A program made the position numbers and the translations under genes. Below, piece by piece: positions 25,791-37,366 of a stretch of DNA of 64,000 nucleotides. This stretch comes from Diphasiastrum complanatum (lineage: Eukaryota > Streptophyta > Lycopodiopsida > Lycopodiales > Lycopodiaceae), in the NCBI GenBank assembly GCA_029204225.1, contig CM055108.1, positions 5,581,599 through 5,645,598 on the forward strand, read 5' to 3'. Below the pieces are notes generated by a model that saw only the letters and a list, made by a program, of their open reading frames with translations, was not told where the DNA came from and made no database searches. How positions within the stretch are numbered: the stretch's first letter is position 1; every line of letters begins with the position of its first letter.

Positions 25791-26638
25791 TATCACATGC
25801 CCAAGCACAACTCCGTGGGATACCCATATCTGGCATTTTTTTGGATTTAGGGAAATTTGATACTTGCGACATCTTTCAAATACTCCAATTGATCCAGGTG
25901 GTCTATATCTATGTTATGGACTCCAAGCTCATCCAAGTAGATTTCAAGGAATTTCTGTAGATAATCTTTAAAAGCAAATTGCATAACTCTTTGGAACAAA
26001 CTTGGTGCATTACAGGGTCTAAGCGACATTACTTTGTAGGCATAGGTGTCCCATTCAATTGCAAAAGCTGTTTTGTGGCGATCTGCAGGTGCAATCTTTA
26101 CTTTGTTGTAACTACTAAATTCATCCAGAAAACTATAAGGTTCTGCTCTAGCAAGGCGGTCCAAAATGCTTTCAGTAAAAGGTAACGGAAAGTGATCCTT
26201 CCGCGTCACTTTGTTCAAGGCCTTGAGATTCACACAAATTCTAAATTTCCCATTCTTCTTAGAAACAATGATAATCGGTGAAACCCATTCTATATGCTTG
26301 ATCTCATAAATGAAATCGGCGTCAAGCAGTCTCTGAAGCTCTTTCTTTATCAGATCCGCAACATTAAGATTACAGCGATAGAATTTTGTAACCTTTGGAA
26401 GTGCATCAGGTATTAAAGGTATGGTGTGTTCGATAACTGACGTCGGAATACCCTTGAGATCTTGATAAGTCCATGCAAAGCAATCTTGATACTTAATAAG
26501 TAACGTTCGTAGTGCTTGAAACTGTTCATGATTAAGTTGTGATCCAACTTGTACAATCTTTTCTAGTTCTCTTGGTTTAGCAAGATTCATAGGCTGTGTC
26601 CTAGCTGGGCCATCGTAAAAATCTTTCGATTCTGGCAC
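25791..26638 (-). pseudogene. gypsy reverse transcriptase, truncated and mutated (E7)
   Basis: The frame 25847-26638 (263 aa) carries the RT fingers/palm: VSPIIIVSKKNGKFRICVN, then FLDEFSSYNKV (canonical LD-SGY-QI), then NAPSLFQRVMQ. The catalytic YLDD is YLDE (residues 234-237), and the LPFGLCNAP box is shortened to LRPCNAP, so it should be inactive. After a frameshift near 25860, RT continues to about 25793 with KYQISLNPKKC and LGHVIS. The Athila/Tat-type N-terminal extension precedes it. Confidence 0.82.
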
Positions 26639-26640
26639 CT

Positions 26641-27482
26641 ATTCTTTGGGTTCACGATGTGCTTTGGATAACATGATAATTACATCATCCAGTGTATAGC
26701 ATTTAAAATGTTCGGGCATATCATGCTAGACTACATCTGTTTGTTCTTTGTCAAAAGGACTTGTCTTGGATCTTCGCTTAGCCTTCTTAGCGGGAATTAA
26801 TCGTAAAGGTGATGACTTCTGAGATGATAAACTCTTTTTCGAAAAGTGAAGACTTTCTAGATGATGATGTCTTGCTAGAACTCTGACTTGTAGAATCGTC
26901 CTCGACTTTTCCTTTGCCTTTATCCAGTATGGGTGGCACATTCTTTGAATCGATCTTTTGAGGAGGATTTTTTCATTTCAGGACCATATTATAATGTTGC
27001 TTGGCTTGTTTCTTCGTCATTGACCCTGTGATCCTGTCTTCCTTCATTATAACTGCTTTTGACGGTTTTATTGTTGGTGCATCATGAATATTACGCACTC
27101 CAAATCTGGTCGGATCTATATGATTTAGAATTTGCTCATCAGTAAGTTCTGTATTGTCATCATAAGTCAAGGCATGACTCACAAGAATGAGTTCATCTTC
27201 AATCGGATCTGGCATAGGCTCTGTTAATATCCAAACTACATTCAACACATTCAATGGAAAAGTGATCGGTGTATCCAAGGTTCGATCCAATAATGAAATC
27301 TTGTTCAAATCTGACTGATTATTTTGTTGATGCATATATCCTGTTGTACAGTCAATTGTTGCAAGAGCTTCATTCCAGTTGACAGTATCGGTTTGAGAAT
27401 CGTAATGAACTCCCAAATTTTTTACTGGTGGGTCACAAGTATGATCCGTTGTTGATGAATCATCATCCTCTTTTTGAACCAC
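26641..27482 (-). pseudogene. protease-RT linker of E7, broken
   Basis: Two minus frames (26973-27482 and 26726-26941) fill the space between protease and RT. The former is acidic and includes VNWNEALATIDCTTGYMHQQ and TKKQAKQHYNMVLK, resembling the poorly conserved linker of Athila/Tat polyproteins. No catalytic motif. A stop-rich stretch separates the frames. Confidence 0.5.
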
Positions 27483-27499
27483 TGGTTTGATAATCCAAG

Positions 27500-27900
27500 T
27501 TGCAGGATCAACCTTGACTGCACATTAACGATTTTCAAAAGTGATTTTTCCGATACCCCAGTTATGAACTACTTGCGCAACTCGTAACCATGGGTGTCCC
27601 AATAGGACTCGGTAGACATTTGGCCATTACTACGAAAGTAATGATGTGTACTCCGACAATTCTAACAGGTATATCTTCAACCATTCCTCACGTACGAACT
27701 GTCATTTGATCAGCTAGCTTAATTGAGAAAGTCGTAGGGTTTATCTTTATAAGGCCCTATTTTGCACATATCTTTGTAGAAATCAGGTTAACTCCCAAAC
27801 CGCCATCTATCACAACTGCTTCATTAGAAAATTGTCTATGCTGTATCGGCAGGGTGATATTTTTTTTGTTTACTTTCCCAAGCTGCTCCGACATGGAGTA
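27500..27900 (-). pseudogene. gypsy aspartic protease remnant (E7)
   Basis: Read across stops, the minus strand shows VVIDGGLGVNLIS at about 27785-27820, the Athila/Tat protease signature (normally IDGG-G-N), followed by IKINPTTFSIKLADQ and, near 27600, SPIGTPMVTS (compare G-PWL). At least two stops interrupt it. No long ORF spans it, so it is easily missed. Confidence 0.65.
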
Positions 27901-28399
27901 CTTTATTAGATTCTTCAAATCCAGCACAAAAAAGTGGCTCTTGATGGACTTTTGGTTCAGCTTGAGTTAACTTTTGCGCTAATACTTCTTTTACTTTTGG
28001 CACCAACTTCCGGAACTCTCCCAACGAAATATTGATCTTACTAGACAAAATATTCATGAGCAGTTCTGTTTGCGGTGCTTTCGGTTCAGTCATCTTGAAG
28101 GGTTCTTCATGATTATGCAACTGAGTATTCATAATTGTACGTGAATTTTTCGGTGACTACAATGGTGAAGAATGAACTTCGGATGTTGTTTTAGCAGCTT
28201 CAAGCTTCTCTTCTTCTTGTAGATGTTTAATCCACTGTCTCATATCCTGATATCTTCTTTTTTATGCATGAAGATTTGGATAGACTCCAAATGTTGTTGG
28301 TATATCAGTTAATGGTATAGAATCAGTAGGTATTGGATCTGCTATCGGTTCTTTATGCTTCTATCCTCTGGTGATCACCATCAAGAGTACACTTGGTTT

Positions 28400-29810
28400 A
28401 TTCTGAGCTACTGGTCTTTGCTTGATTGTTATCAAATTTACAGGAGCTGTAGCCGGTGGTGGCTTTGATCTTGCTGGACATTCTTTATAGTAGTGCCCAT
28501 AACCACAGTCACGATAGAATGGTACAATTTTTTTTTTATTTGGACATTCTGCAACTCTGTGATTTTCTCCACATGCAAAGCATCCAAGTGGTGCTCTGGT
28601 CCAGTTTCTAGATGCTTGTTGTTGCGCGACAACATAAATAGCATATTATTCTGAAGTTCCACCTTCTTGATCATTATCATAGTTCCATTGCTCGACACTT
28701 CTGTAAGGTTGTAGTTCCATCAAATTGGCAGGAGGAACGAGGTGCTTTGGTGGGACAGGTAAGGCTAACCGTTCCGGGTATCCAAGAGCAGATTGACGAG
28801 GTCTAGCTACCGGATTTCCTCCATAATATGGTTCTCAATATCCCATCTGGACATACTATTGCTGAATTATCCGAGGATTGAAGTTTCAAAAAGCAGTCTC
28901 ATGATCAGGCGAATTACACAAATGGCATATACTGATTTCCATTCATTTTTTCAATTGAGGACACTCATTCACTATGTGATTTTCTGTACAAATAGAACAC
29001 CAAACATTTTCCCTGGTAGGAAAAGTCTTTGCAAACTTCTCAAGTTCCTTGTTCGCTCATCCATGGAAATCTTCCAATACTTTGATCTTCTCATCAAATT
29101 GTGACTACAACTTTTCCATCTGTTTCTGTTGGTTCTTTCCAAGTTTCTCAAACTCATTGAGCATCATTTCTATAGAAGAATTGACATTCGTTGATGCAAT
29201 AGTGGTGTATGTCATAGTGGTCCACCCTGCCGTATAAGGCAACATACTGATATTCGGCTCATCGTCTGAATCTTCATCCTCCCCCCGAATTGCATCATCC
29301 ATAGCATTTTGCAAGATTGCATACTCATTATGGCGTTTCAGCTCACGTCTGATCCTTTTAGATAATCCTGACAAAAACCACATAATCATGGCATTTTTGT
29401 TAATTAGCTCAGGTTTGCACTCAGATCTGAGGCGTTTTACCCGTTCAATGTGATCTCGAACCATTTCTCGCTTTTCCATTTTAATTTTACTTAAAAGTAG
29501 AAAATGGTCTTCCATAAACTTCCGAGGTTTGAACCATCTGATAAGGGCTCATTTAACAGTCTTCCAATCTGTACGCTCAATTTCATCTTGATTATAGTAC
29601 CAATCTTGTGTTGCGCCTGTTAAGGCCATAGGAAAAAGTTTAAGTTTATCTTGGAAAAAAACTTCGCCATAGACTTCACAAGATTCAGAATAGATCGGAA
29701 GAAATCTAACTGGATCTATTAATCCATTGAATTTGGGTAGATCTCTCTTCTAACAATGATTGGATTGACTTCCTAAGGAGCACCTCCAGGGGCAGCCATC
29801 TTTATAGATT
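28400..29810 (-). pseudogene. gypsy gag with two zinc knuckles, broken (E7)
   Basis: The N-terminal gag core lies at 29105-29515 (LSKIKMEKREMVRDHIERV, then MWFLSGLSKRIRRELKRH) and continues to about 29800 through a stop. Near 28480-28600 a different frame gives two zinc knuckles: CFACGENHRVAEC, and DCGYGHYYKEC with the first Cys of the C-x2-C pair replaced. Frameshifts separate the parts. The order is gag core then knuckles, as in Tat/Athila elements. Confidence 0.7.
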
Positions 29811-30937
29811 AAATCAAGCAGACAATGAGATTGGATCTAGATTTTCAATCAAAACTATCTTAGATCAGATCTACTAGATATCTTCTACTTGACAAGAATC
29901 AGATTCCTATATCGTGAAAAAGATTTCGAAAATCAACCAATCGATACTTCTCAAAAATGAAAAAAATTCTCAAAATCAAAATCAGACTGTATCAGATCTG
30001 ACCCAAAATCTGACAGGGACTGAATCTGAAAAATCAGAACCTAACAATAGAACTGGCAAAGGTTCCCTAGGCGAAGATTCACTCGGCGAAGGTTCAACAG
30101 TGTTATTTTTGGAAAAAAAAAAAAAAACTCTCTAATAAGGTTTTTCTGACAAATTCTATGGAAATAACCTTTGCCAAACTCTCAGACTCAAAATCTCACA
30201 AATAAAGCTAGAGTAGAACTAGCAAAGATTTCTGGCGCACAAAAACACAATTTCTATACTTTGGTGAGAGTAAAAATAGATATTTTCTATGATCTGGATA
30301 AAAAGAATGTTCATCGAACTCAAAAATAATAAATTACTATAAATAGAATAATCTGGAAACTCAACGAAGGTTCTGGCATAGAATCAAGAGTAATACTGGT
30401 ATTTTTACAAAAAAGAGACTTTTTTTGACAAGAAATTGACAATATGACAACTGTTCTTCTGAGAAACCTTCTAGTTCTGATATTATTCTTCACCGACCTG
30501 GCAGTGTATAGATCTGAATCACACCTATGCACAGTGAATCGGACGAAGATTCTTTTTTTGTATTTTTGGGGTTTTGGTGATTTTTTGGTGTTTTTTGATG
30601 GTTTTTTTGATGTTTTTAGAAATCTAATGGGAAGGATTGTTCGCCCTTCAAACTAAAGGTTTTGTGATCAAAACCAAAGGTGTCTACAACTCGGCGAACG
30701 TTTCCTGAAAAAGGATAAAAAGTTATCAGCTCTGATGACAATTTTTGTCTCCTTTTGACCAAAATATGGAAGATTTGATCGATTTTTATTGTTTTTTCTG
30801 ATATCTCAGATCCAAATGGATCTTAAGATTTAACACTAACCCTAAATGCATATTTAACACTACTCATGCCATGACAAGATGTCTAATGCAAGCTAACCAT
30901 CCAACAAACATACTGCAAACTGAAAAATTGGCATAGC
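29811..30937 (-). other. E7 leader with repeated GGCGAAGGTTC-type motif
   Basis: No coding motif. Contains multiple variants of CGAAGGTTC/CGAAGATTC (30060-30110, 30360-30380, 30540-30560, 30690-30710), the same word family seen in E2 at 3400-3730. Occasional poly-A and poly-T runs. Confidence 0.55.
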
Positions 30938-30954
30938 TCCCCGGCAACGGTGCC
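30938..30954 (-). promoter_or_regulatory. primer binding site, Asp-tRNA type (E7)
   Basis: Minus strand TGGCACCGTTGCCGGGG, the primer site typical of plant Athila/Tat elements, five bases from the LTR end at 30960. One mismatch to the usual TGGCGCC start. Confidence 0.85.
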
Positions 30955-30959
30955 AAAAT

Positions 30960-31583
30960 TGTAGTGGGTTTTTTTCCTTGCCTAATCTCAACCCAAGATC
31001 TAATCAATCTAGCATCGAGGAGATGAAGTTAGTTGTCATGCGTAGATTCGTTCCCATGAGAGCGATAGCATAGTTCAGATTTCAGCATGAATGAAAGATT
31101 CACATCTAACTTACCCTAAGCATTAACACTACATCCATTAACACTGGATCCACAATGAAGATAGCTTACTCTTTCTCTCTCTCTTTTTCTCTCTCATAAA
31201 AAGTACAAAAACATACGATCCCAATAACAATCAGATCCAACAATTAGCAAAACACAATAAAAGCATGAGAGATGAAGGAAAAGTGATAGAGAGCAAGGAC
31301 ATTCATAAATCCATTTCACAAGAGATCCAATCCGCTTTATTGAAATGAAGATATGTATATGTGTGACAACAAACTCGAGTTGGTCTCTTTTTATAGTAGA
31401 GAGGAGGACCCTGGCCGCTGAATCTTATTGGTCCATTTCTGCCTCCCTAACTATTCAAATTTAAAAAAGAGTGGGAACCCATTCAAATTGGAGGGAAACC
31501 CAACTTTATTCACTAACTTGACATTTAGGCCCTACGACATTAAAAGTCCTGCAAAAAGGCCTAAAGTCCTTTTATTGACTTTC
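30960..31583 (-). repeat. E7 5' LTR, left part (E8 inserted at its right edge)
   Basis: Plus strand starts TGTAGTGGG beside the primer site. It runs through a CT-rich tract (31169-31196) and TATA-like TTTTTATAG (rc CTATAAAAA, about 31388) to the E8 insertion at 31583/31584. It continues at 42416. Confidence 0.82.
31579..31583. repeat. target-site duplication CTTTC, left copy (E8)
   Basis: CTTTC precedes TGTGAAAATT of E8 and is repeated at 42411-42415 after the right LTR. It marks insertion of E8 into the E7 LTR. Confidence 0.9.
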
Positions 31584-32212
31584 TGTGAAAATTGTCAACA
31601 TTTTCTAGCTAGTTTGAGGCCTAAATTGTACATAGTTTTGGATCTAACATTTCACACGTGTGAAAAAGGCCTAGATACTTTTATTTTAGTATATATTTCA
31701 TGTTGAAGAAGTCTCAAACTTCAGGACCTTCGAAATGACACCAAAATCATGTTATTTGGACATATAGGCCAAATTTGGCTATTTTAGGCTACTGGTGTCC
31801 TAAATTTGGGTCCTAAGTTCTAGAGAGAGGAGAGAGAGTCATCTCTCTCACCTATATTAGGCTGAAATTCGTGGAGAACAGGTTGGAAAAACTTATTGTA
31901 TTGTTGAGAGAGATCAATAGATCATTGTCACAGTTTCTTCCTCCATTGAGAGCATTGCTTTGTGTATTGTCTTCAAGCTTTTGTGTATGATCTAAAGAGG
32001 TTTTCAAAAGTGGTAGGCTGCTATTGTAGGGCTGGTATGCTGTTATTTTTTCCTACCATTAGTACCTTTTATTAGTTTCTTTTGTCTCTTGAATGCTTTG
32101 TCAAGTTCATGTGTATCAAAGGTAGCATTAGGATGCTTTGCCATTTCTAGCTTTTATAGCTTGTTGTGCAAAGATCTTAGCCAAGTATTTTGGGAGTTTG
32201 GATCCATTCAAG
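31584..32212 (+). repeat. 5' LTR of E8, main part
   Basis: Starts TGTGAAAATTGTCAAC, contains CACACGTGTG at 31653-31662, and is split after TCAAG at 32208-32212 by E9. The remaining ATCCACTTTTTTCACA lies at 36981-36996 next to the primer site. Homologous to 41756-42410. Confidence 0.88.
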
Positions 32213-33045
32213 TGTGAAAAATGCAAAAATAAGCTTGGTAGAGGCCAACAATCTTGTATATAGATAAACACACATGTGTGGAGCCTGTTCCCACGTGTGA
32301 AAAATAGTGTACTTGTCATGTACCATAATCATATAGGTTGTACATATGATTTAATTCAAGTTCTAGTGGCTAAAAAGGCCAAAAACTAGCTTTGTAGACA
32401 TATGACACATGGCATCAATCTATTGCTTGCATGAGCCACATCCTTTGGTTAGGTGTCACATCCCATGTGTAGAGGACAGCTCACATGTGTGGAATAAGCT
32501 GAAGTAGACGAATTTTGACTTCTAGAAGATTTTCAAGTAGATCTCCATATAGAAGGAAAATGGACCAAAAGTGCTCAAAATAGAAGGTTTTGTCCAAGTG
32601 TCAGTTTTGCATGATGAATCATCATATGACAAAGCACCTTCACATATGTGGGATCAAAGGGATGATCATTACCACGAGCTCTCACTTATTGTATATATAG
32701 AGCCACATTTGGCCATAATCAGTGTGAGACACCAATCTTGGTTTTGGAAGCAATTTTGAGTGATTCTCTCCATTTGTCTACATTTGTTTTGATTGTTTTG
32801 AGGTTCTATCAATGTGTACTTGATTTTCAGGTTGGAGTCCGTACTAAGATAGGGTTTCACACGTGTGAAACCAGAAAGTACACCTACCTTCAATTAATGA
32901 TTGTTCTTGTTAGGATTTTGTGTCTAGACTTGATCTAGATTGATCTTAATCTCAAGTAGATTGATAGATCAAGTCATCTGACAACCAATCCCTCTTGAGG
33001 ATCAGATTAGGATCCACTCTTGGTCCTTTTTGTACTTTTTCCACA
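32213..33045 (+). repeat. 5' LTR of E9
   Basis: 833 bp, TGTGAAAAAT...TTCCACA. Contains TATATATA at 32692-32699 as a probable TATA box and the 14-bp palindrome TTCACACGTGTGAA around 32858-32867. Differs from the right LTR by about 24 substitutions and two short indels (one of 17 bp, one of 10 bp). Confidence 0.9.
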
Positions 33046-33058
33046 TTGTATCAGAGCC
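33046..33058 (+). promoter_or_regulatory. primer binding site, Met-tRNA type, mutated (E9)
   Basis: TTGTATCAGAGCC; one change from the consensus TGGTATCAGAGCC at the second base. It abuts the LTR. A CACACGTGTG copy lies just downstream at 33222-33231. Confidence 0.8.
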
Positions 33059-34639
33059 TAGTACAAGAGGTTTTGTTGAAATTGATAGGGTTAATCCAAA
33101 TCAAAGCCAAAATTAGCAGTTTTTTTTTTAAACTAGTCAAATTTTGTGTAGCGAGTTGGATTTGATAGCTATCCTCAAAAGTTTTGGTCCAAATCTTGTT
33201 GTGGGCTATAGGAACCCTTTTCACACGTGTGAGGTCGTACAGCTCTGATTTTGGCTGAGAAAATTTAAAAATTTGTACAATTTGACTCACACACCCAATT
33301 TGAGAGATTTTTGGTGCAAAATCAAGCATTTTCTATAGAGAATCTAATCCCTTGATTAGTTCTTGGATTAGATTAGCCAAGGAATTAAATTTGAAGCTTG
33401 AAATTGGTGCATTAATTGATCATCTCTGATTTTTTGAGTGCATGTTGAAGTTGAGAGAGATTTTGCTAAAAATCATAGGTTGAGTGATATGCAAGGTGAG
33501 AGGTTGAAATCCATTGTACCATCACTCTAGATTTGTTCAAGAGTGATAGGGTAAAGTTTAGAAGCATCAATTTGCTAGAAAACATCTTTGGATCTGTCCT
33601 CCAAGTGAAACCTTTGAGAGTTTCTAGTGCATATAGAGCATCTATGCAAATCTTTTGTAGAATTTGACATAGATTGGCTTAAATTGAGAGTTTTAGAAAA
33701 GAGATTGAGATCCAATTCACATTGTTCAACCATACTCAATTTGTTTGAGCGATTGTAAGGTTTGAAAAGAGTCATTAAGGTGTCTATGACAAATGTGTAG
33801 AGAGAGATCCAATTTTCTAAGAGTTACTTCCTTTGTAGAGGGCAAGATCTAGAAGCTCATTATGTGTTGTTATTGGTGGAGAGTTTGTCTCTTCCTAGGT
33901 GATCAAATCTTTCTAAGTGGCATTAGCTCTTTGAAGCACAATATCTTATTGAGAAAAATCACAACTTTTGATTTTGAATTTCATTCCAAGTCTTTAGAGG
34001 TAGAGTAAATGGTGGAATCCAATAGGGGTGATTAAATCAATTTATTGAGCAAAAATTGACATAGTATGTATGAAACTCAAATTAGTTCTATTCAACTTTC
34101 TTTGTGAGAGTGTGAGGGTCAATTTGAGATTGGATGTCTAGAATGAGGAGGAGTCCATATTTGAGTATTCATGCATGGTTGAGATCTTTGTGAATCTCTA
34201 GTTGTCTAATTTTTTAAGCTTTGTGAAAAATTGGTGGTATAGTTTGTTGTCAAATCAAATCAAATTCATTCTAAATCTCAAGTGTGAGATTATTTGGGTC
34301 AAGAGTGAGTCCAAAAGAATTGATTAAGTTTGATTTTCATGTATTTGAAACAAAACCCATCTTTTGTTCAAGAATCTCAAGTGTTGAGAGAACTAGTCAA
34401 GTGAAAAGGAAAATCTAGTGTCAAATCTTTTTCATATCCATTTCAACTTTCAAAATAAAGAGTCATTAGTGTTTGATGAGTCCAATAGGAGATTCAATCT
34501 GATTTCTTTTGTGATTTGATTCAAAGATTGTGTGCTTTTGTCTTAGTGATCAAAGCAAAGTTTCCAAGTGACTAGTCATTAGTGTGAAGATTGATTCTTA
34601 GGTTTGTGAGCTAGATCTTTTGTAGATCATTCTAGATTA
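33059..34639 (+). other. E9 leader, about 1.6 kb, non-coding
   Basis: No protein-like frame recognised. Many short phrases ending in GAGATTG or AGAGTC recur loosely. The length resembles the leaders of E8 and E15. Confidence 0.5.
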
Positions 34640-35053
34640 TTGAAGATGTTCAAATCTAGTCTCTTGGAAGTCACAAATTACATTTATAGAATCATATCAC
34701 AGGTTTTTATTCACATGGCATCAATAGGTGGCATCCTATTGAAGGAAAGAAAGGATCTTAAGTGCAACCTTTGTGGCAAGGGAGGATATATTTTCTCAAG
34801 ATGCTACAAAAAGAAGACCAATCCATCCAAGGAGAACCAAGGCAAGGGGGCCGAGGTGAAGGATGGAGCTTCAAGTTTGAAATGCAAATACAAGCAGGAG
34901 AAGTCCAAGGAAAGGTGTTTCCTTTTTGGAAAGGTGAAAGAGGCTTGGAGTCTCATAAGGACTTGCAAGATTTGTCTTCAAGAGTCACACATGTCAAATC
35001 TCTTAAAATTTTTCATTTGGAAATACATTGTTTGGTTCAAGATGCAAAGATAG
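34640..35053 (+). pseudogene. gag remnant with defective zinc knuckle (E9)
   Basis: The likely gag start is Met26 (MASIGGILL, 34715), fused after a few residues to CNLCGKGGYIFSRC. This is a copia zinc knuckle with the zinc-binding His replaced by Tyr, surrounded by basic residues. The roughly 200-residue gag core that normally lies between is deleted. A second frame (34762-35079) overlaps and is a shadow. RNA packaging by this protein is unlikely. Confidence 0.6.
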
Positions 35054-35088
35054 ATGTCACTTTTATGAAAGTTACCTAGATTTATTTT

Positions 35089-35919
35089 ATGTCCTTAGAA
35101 AGTATTTTGCTTGGAACTTTAGATAAGTTCAAACTTATTGTTATGGTCCAAGAGATATCAATCAAGAATAAGGAGCGTCAATCACAAAATGAAAATAGTT
35201 TCATTTATGCTCTCATGTCAACTTATGAAGATCTATTCTACTTTGAAGGGATTTTTGTATCTCAAAGGTGGCTTAAGGCAATGCTAGTTGAGTGTGATGC
35301 CTTAAAAGATAGCAAAATATGTTTTCCTTGTAAGCTTACATTAGTTATGAAGTCAAGGAAATGGAAATATCTTCATAATGTAGGATCTTTTGGTTTCAAT
35401 AAGATCATGAATGATGTGTTCATTCATAAAGATGAAAATTGTATGTTTTCAATCCTAAAGGCAAGTTGTAAACTTCTTATGAGAATAAGTGAAGCATCCA
35501 AAGTGGACACTTATATTCATAAGCAAGTAGTTAGCCTTATTGAGATGGAGATACCTTTTGATTTCAATATTGAAAAAATCATGCCAAGTTGTGGTGATTT
35601 TTGGACTTATGTTTCTAGCATAAGTAATCTTGATAATCATAGGAAGTGCATATTGAATGGTCATACCTGTTGTGATCATTATGAGACATGGAGGTCTCGG
35701 ATTTCCATCAAGAAGGAGCATCATGAAGAGGATCTTAAGGAGTCATCTCAAGGTTCAAGCATGCCAAGGATTGAGGAGGAGAGACCTTCTCAAGTTGTGA
35801 TTCCAAAAAGAAACTCAAGAAACATGGTTGAACCCATGTGGCTCACATTTCAAGGGAAAGAGGAGAATATCTCATGTGAAGGAGCAAGCCTCAAGGTCAA
35901 GCATCTACATGAAAATTGA
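35089..35919 (+). CDS. 276-codon frame of E9, highly diverged pol-like remnant
   Basis: Uninterrupted frame. Residues 61-72 (WLKAMLVECDAL) resemble the start of copia RT (WYKAMLDEYDAL in E15). A C-terminal stretch (EERPSQVVIPKRNSRNM, then EPMWLTFQGK) resembles the integrase-RT linker (RRS, EPSRLTYQGK). These segments are in the reverse of their usual order, so either the region is rearranged or one match is chance. No catalytic motif. Function unknown; it could be a spacer simply kept open. Confidence 0.4.
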   Translation: MSLESILLGTLDKFKLIVMVQEISIKNKERQSQNENSFIYALMSTYEDLFYFEGIFVSQRWLKAMLVECDALKDSKICFPCKLTLVMKSRKWKYLHNVGSFGFNKIMNDVFIHKDENCMFSILKASCKLLMRISEASKVDTYIHKQVVSLIEMEIPFDFNIEKIMPSCGDFWTYVSSISNLDNHRKCILNGHTCCDHYETWRSRISIKKEHHEEDLKESSQGSSMPRIEEERPSQVVIPKRNSRNMVEPMWLTFQGKEENISCEGASLKVKHLHEN

Positions 35920-36138
35920 AAGGAATCAATTTTGGAGGTGCTAGGATGGTGCAAAGCTCTCAAGCTCATCAAAGATGTCAACATCAAAGAAGCACTATCA
36001 TGGATATGGTGATTTCAGATCAACATCAAGCTCATTGGCTGATCTTCACACCTTTGAACTAGCAAAGACCAATTCAGCCCATGGAGTCAAGTTCAAGATC
36101 ATCATGTTTTCCATCAAGCTAGATTTACCAAGCTAGAT

Positions 36139-36151
36139 TTTTGAGGAGGAC
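36139..36151 (+). promoter_or_regulatory. polypurine tract (E9)
   Basis: TTTTGAGGAGGAC directly precedes the right LTR TG, essentially the same tract as in E3 and E15. Confidence 0.8.
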
Positions 36152-36975
36152 TGTGAAAAATGCAAAAATAAGCTTGGTAGAGGCCAACAATCTTGTATAT
36201 AGATAAACACACATGTGTGGAGCCTATTCCCACGTGTGAAAAATAGTGTACTTGTCATGTACCATAATCATATAGGTTGTACATATGATTTAATTCAAGT
36301 TCTAGTGGCTAAAAAGGCCAAAAACTAGTTTTTTAGATAGATGACACATGGCATCAATCTATTGCTTGCATGAGCCACATCCTTTGGTTAGGTGTCACAT
36401 CCCATGTGTAGAGGATAGATCACATGTGTGGAATAAGCTGAAGTAGACGAATTTTGACTTCTAGAAGATTTTCAAGTAGATCTCCATATAGAAGGAAAAT
36501 GGACCAAAAGTGCCCAAAATAGAAGGTTTTGCATGATGAATCATCATATGACAAAGCACCTTCACACATGTGGGATCAAAGGGATGATCAGACCACAAGC
36601 TCCCACTTATTGTATATATAGGGCCACATTTGGCCATAATGAGTGTGAGACACCAATCTTGGTTTTGGAAGCAATTTTGAGTGATTCTCTCCATTTGTCT
36701 ATATTTGTTTTGATTGTTTTGATTGTTTTGAGGTTCTATCAATGTGTACTTGATTTTCAGATTGGAGTTCGTACTAAGACAAGGTTTCACACGTGTGAAA
36801 CCATAAAGTACACCTACCTTCAATTAATGATTGTTCTTGTTAGGATTTTGTGTCTAGAATTGATCTAGATTGATCTTAATCTCAAGTAGATTAATAGATC
36901 AAGTCATCTGACAACCAATCCCTCTTGAGGATCAGATTAGGATCCACTCTTGGTCCTTTTTGTACTTTTTCCACA
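36152..36975 (+). repeat. 3' LTR of E9
   Basis: 824 bp, homologous to 32213-33045, with CACACGTGTG at 36788-36797. Followed by TCAAG (36976-36980) and the remainder of the E8 LTR. Confidence 0.9.
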
Positions 36976-36996
36976 TCAAGATCCACTTTTTTCACA

Positions 36997-37009
36997 TGGT
37001 ATCAGAGCT
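36997..37009 (+). promoter_or_regulatory. primer binding site, Met-tRNA type (E8)
   Basis: TGGTATCAGAGCT immediately after the LTR end TTTTTTCACA at 36987-36996. Confidence 0.88.
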
Positions 37010-37296
37010 AGTTGGCTACTAGTTTTAGTAATATTTTCATTTATGGTGATATTTGGATGTTTGATCAAGTTCTAGCATGATTATGCATTGCACTGTTGAT
37101 CAAATCTTACTAACCTTTGTTTTGTGAGTTGAACTTGTGGATCAAAAGCATATTTCAGGTTTATTGAAGATCAGAGGCTGAGAAGAAGCTATTTTGGATC
37201 AGATCATAACACGTAATCATTTGTTGATTGTGAGGCTTGTGCATATTCAATACTAACAATGTTCTGTTCAATGTATTGTTGAGAATCTCCACTTCT

Positions 37297-37366
37297 GTGG
37301 ATGACCACTCTCCTTTGTGGATGAATACTCTCCTTAAGTGGATGAACTTTCTCCTTAAGTGGATGA
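37297..37366. repeat. four tandem 20-21-bp units in E8 leader
   Basis: GTGGATGA occurs at 37297, 37317, 37338 and 37359 with near-identical surrounding CTCTCCTT. A short tandem array in the untranslated leader. Confidence 0.75.

Larger units (their letters stand above)
32213..36975 (+). mobile_element. E9: complete non-autonomous copia element nested in the E8 LTR
   Basis: LTRs 32213-33045 and 36152-36975, target duplication TCAAG at 32208-32212 and 36976-36980, primer site at 33046 and purine tract at 36139-36151. Internal length is only about 3.1 kb, with a minimal gag zinc-knuckle remnant and a 276-codon frame of unclear ancestry. No protease, integrase or RT motif is intact, so movement would require a helper. 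The nesting makes it younger than E8. Confidence 0.9.
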
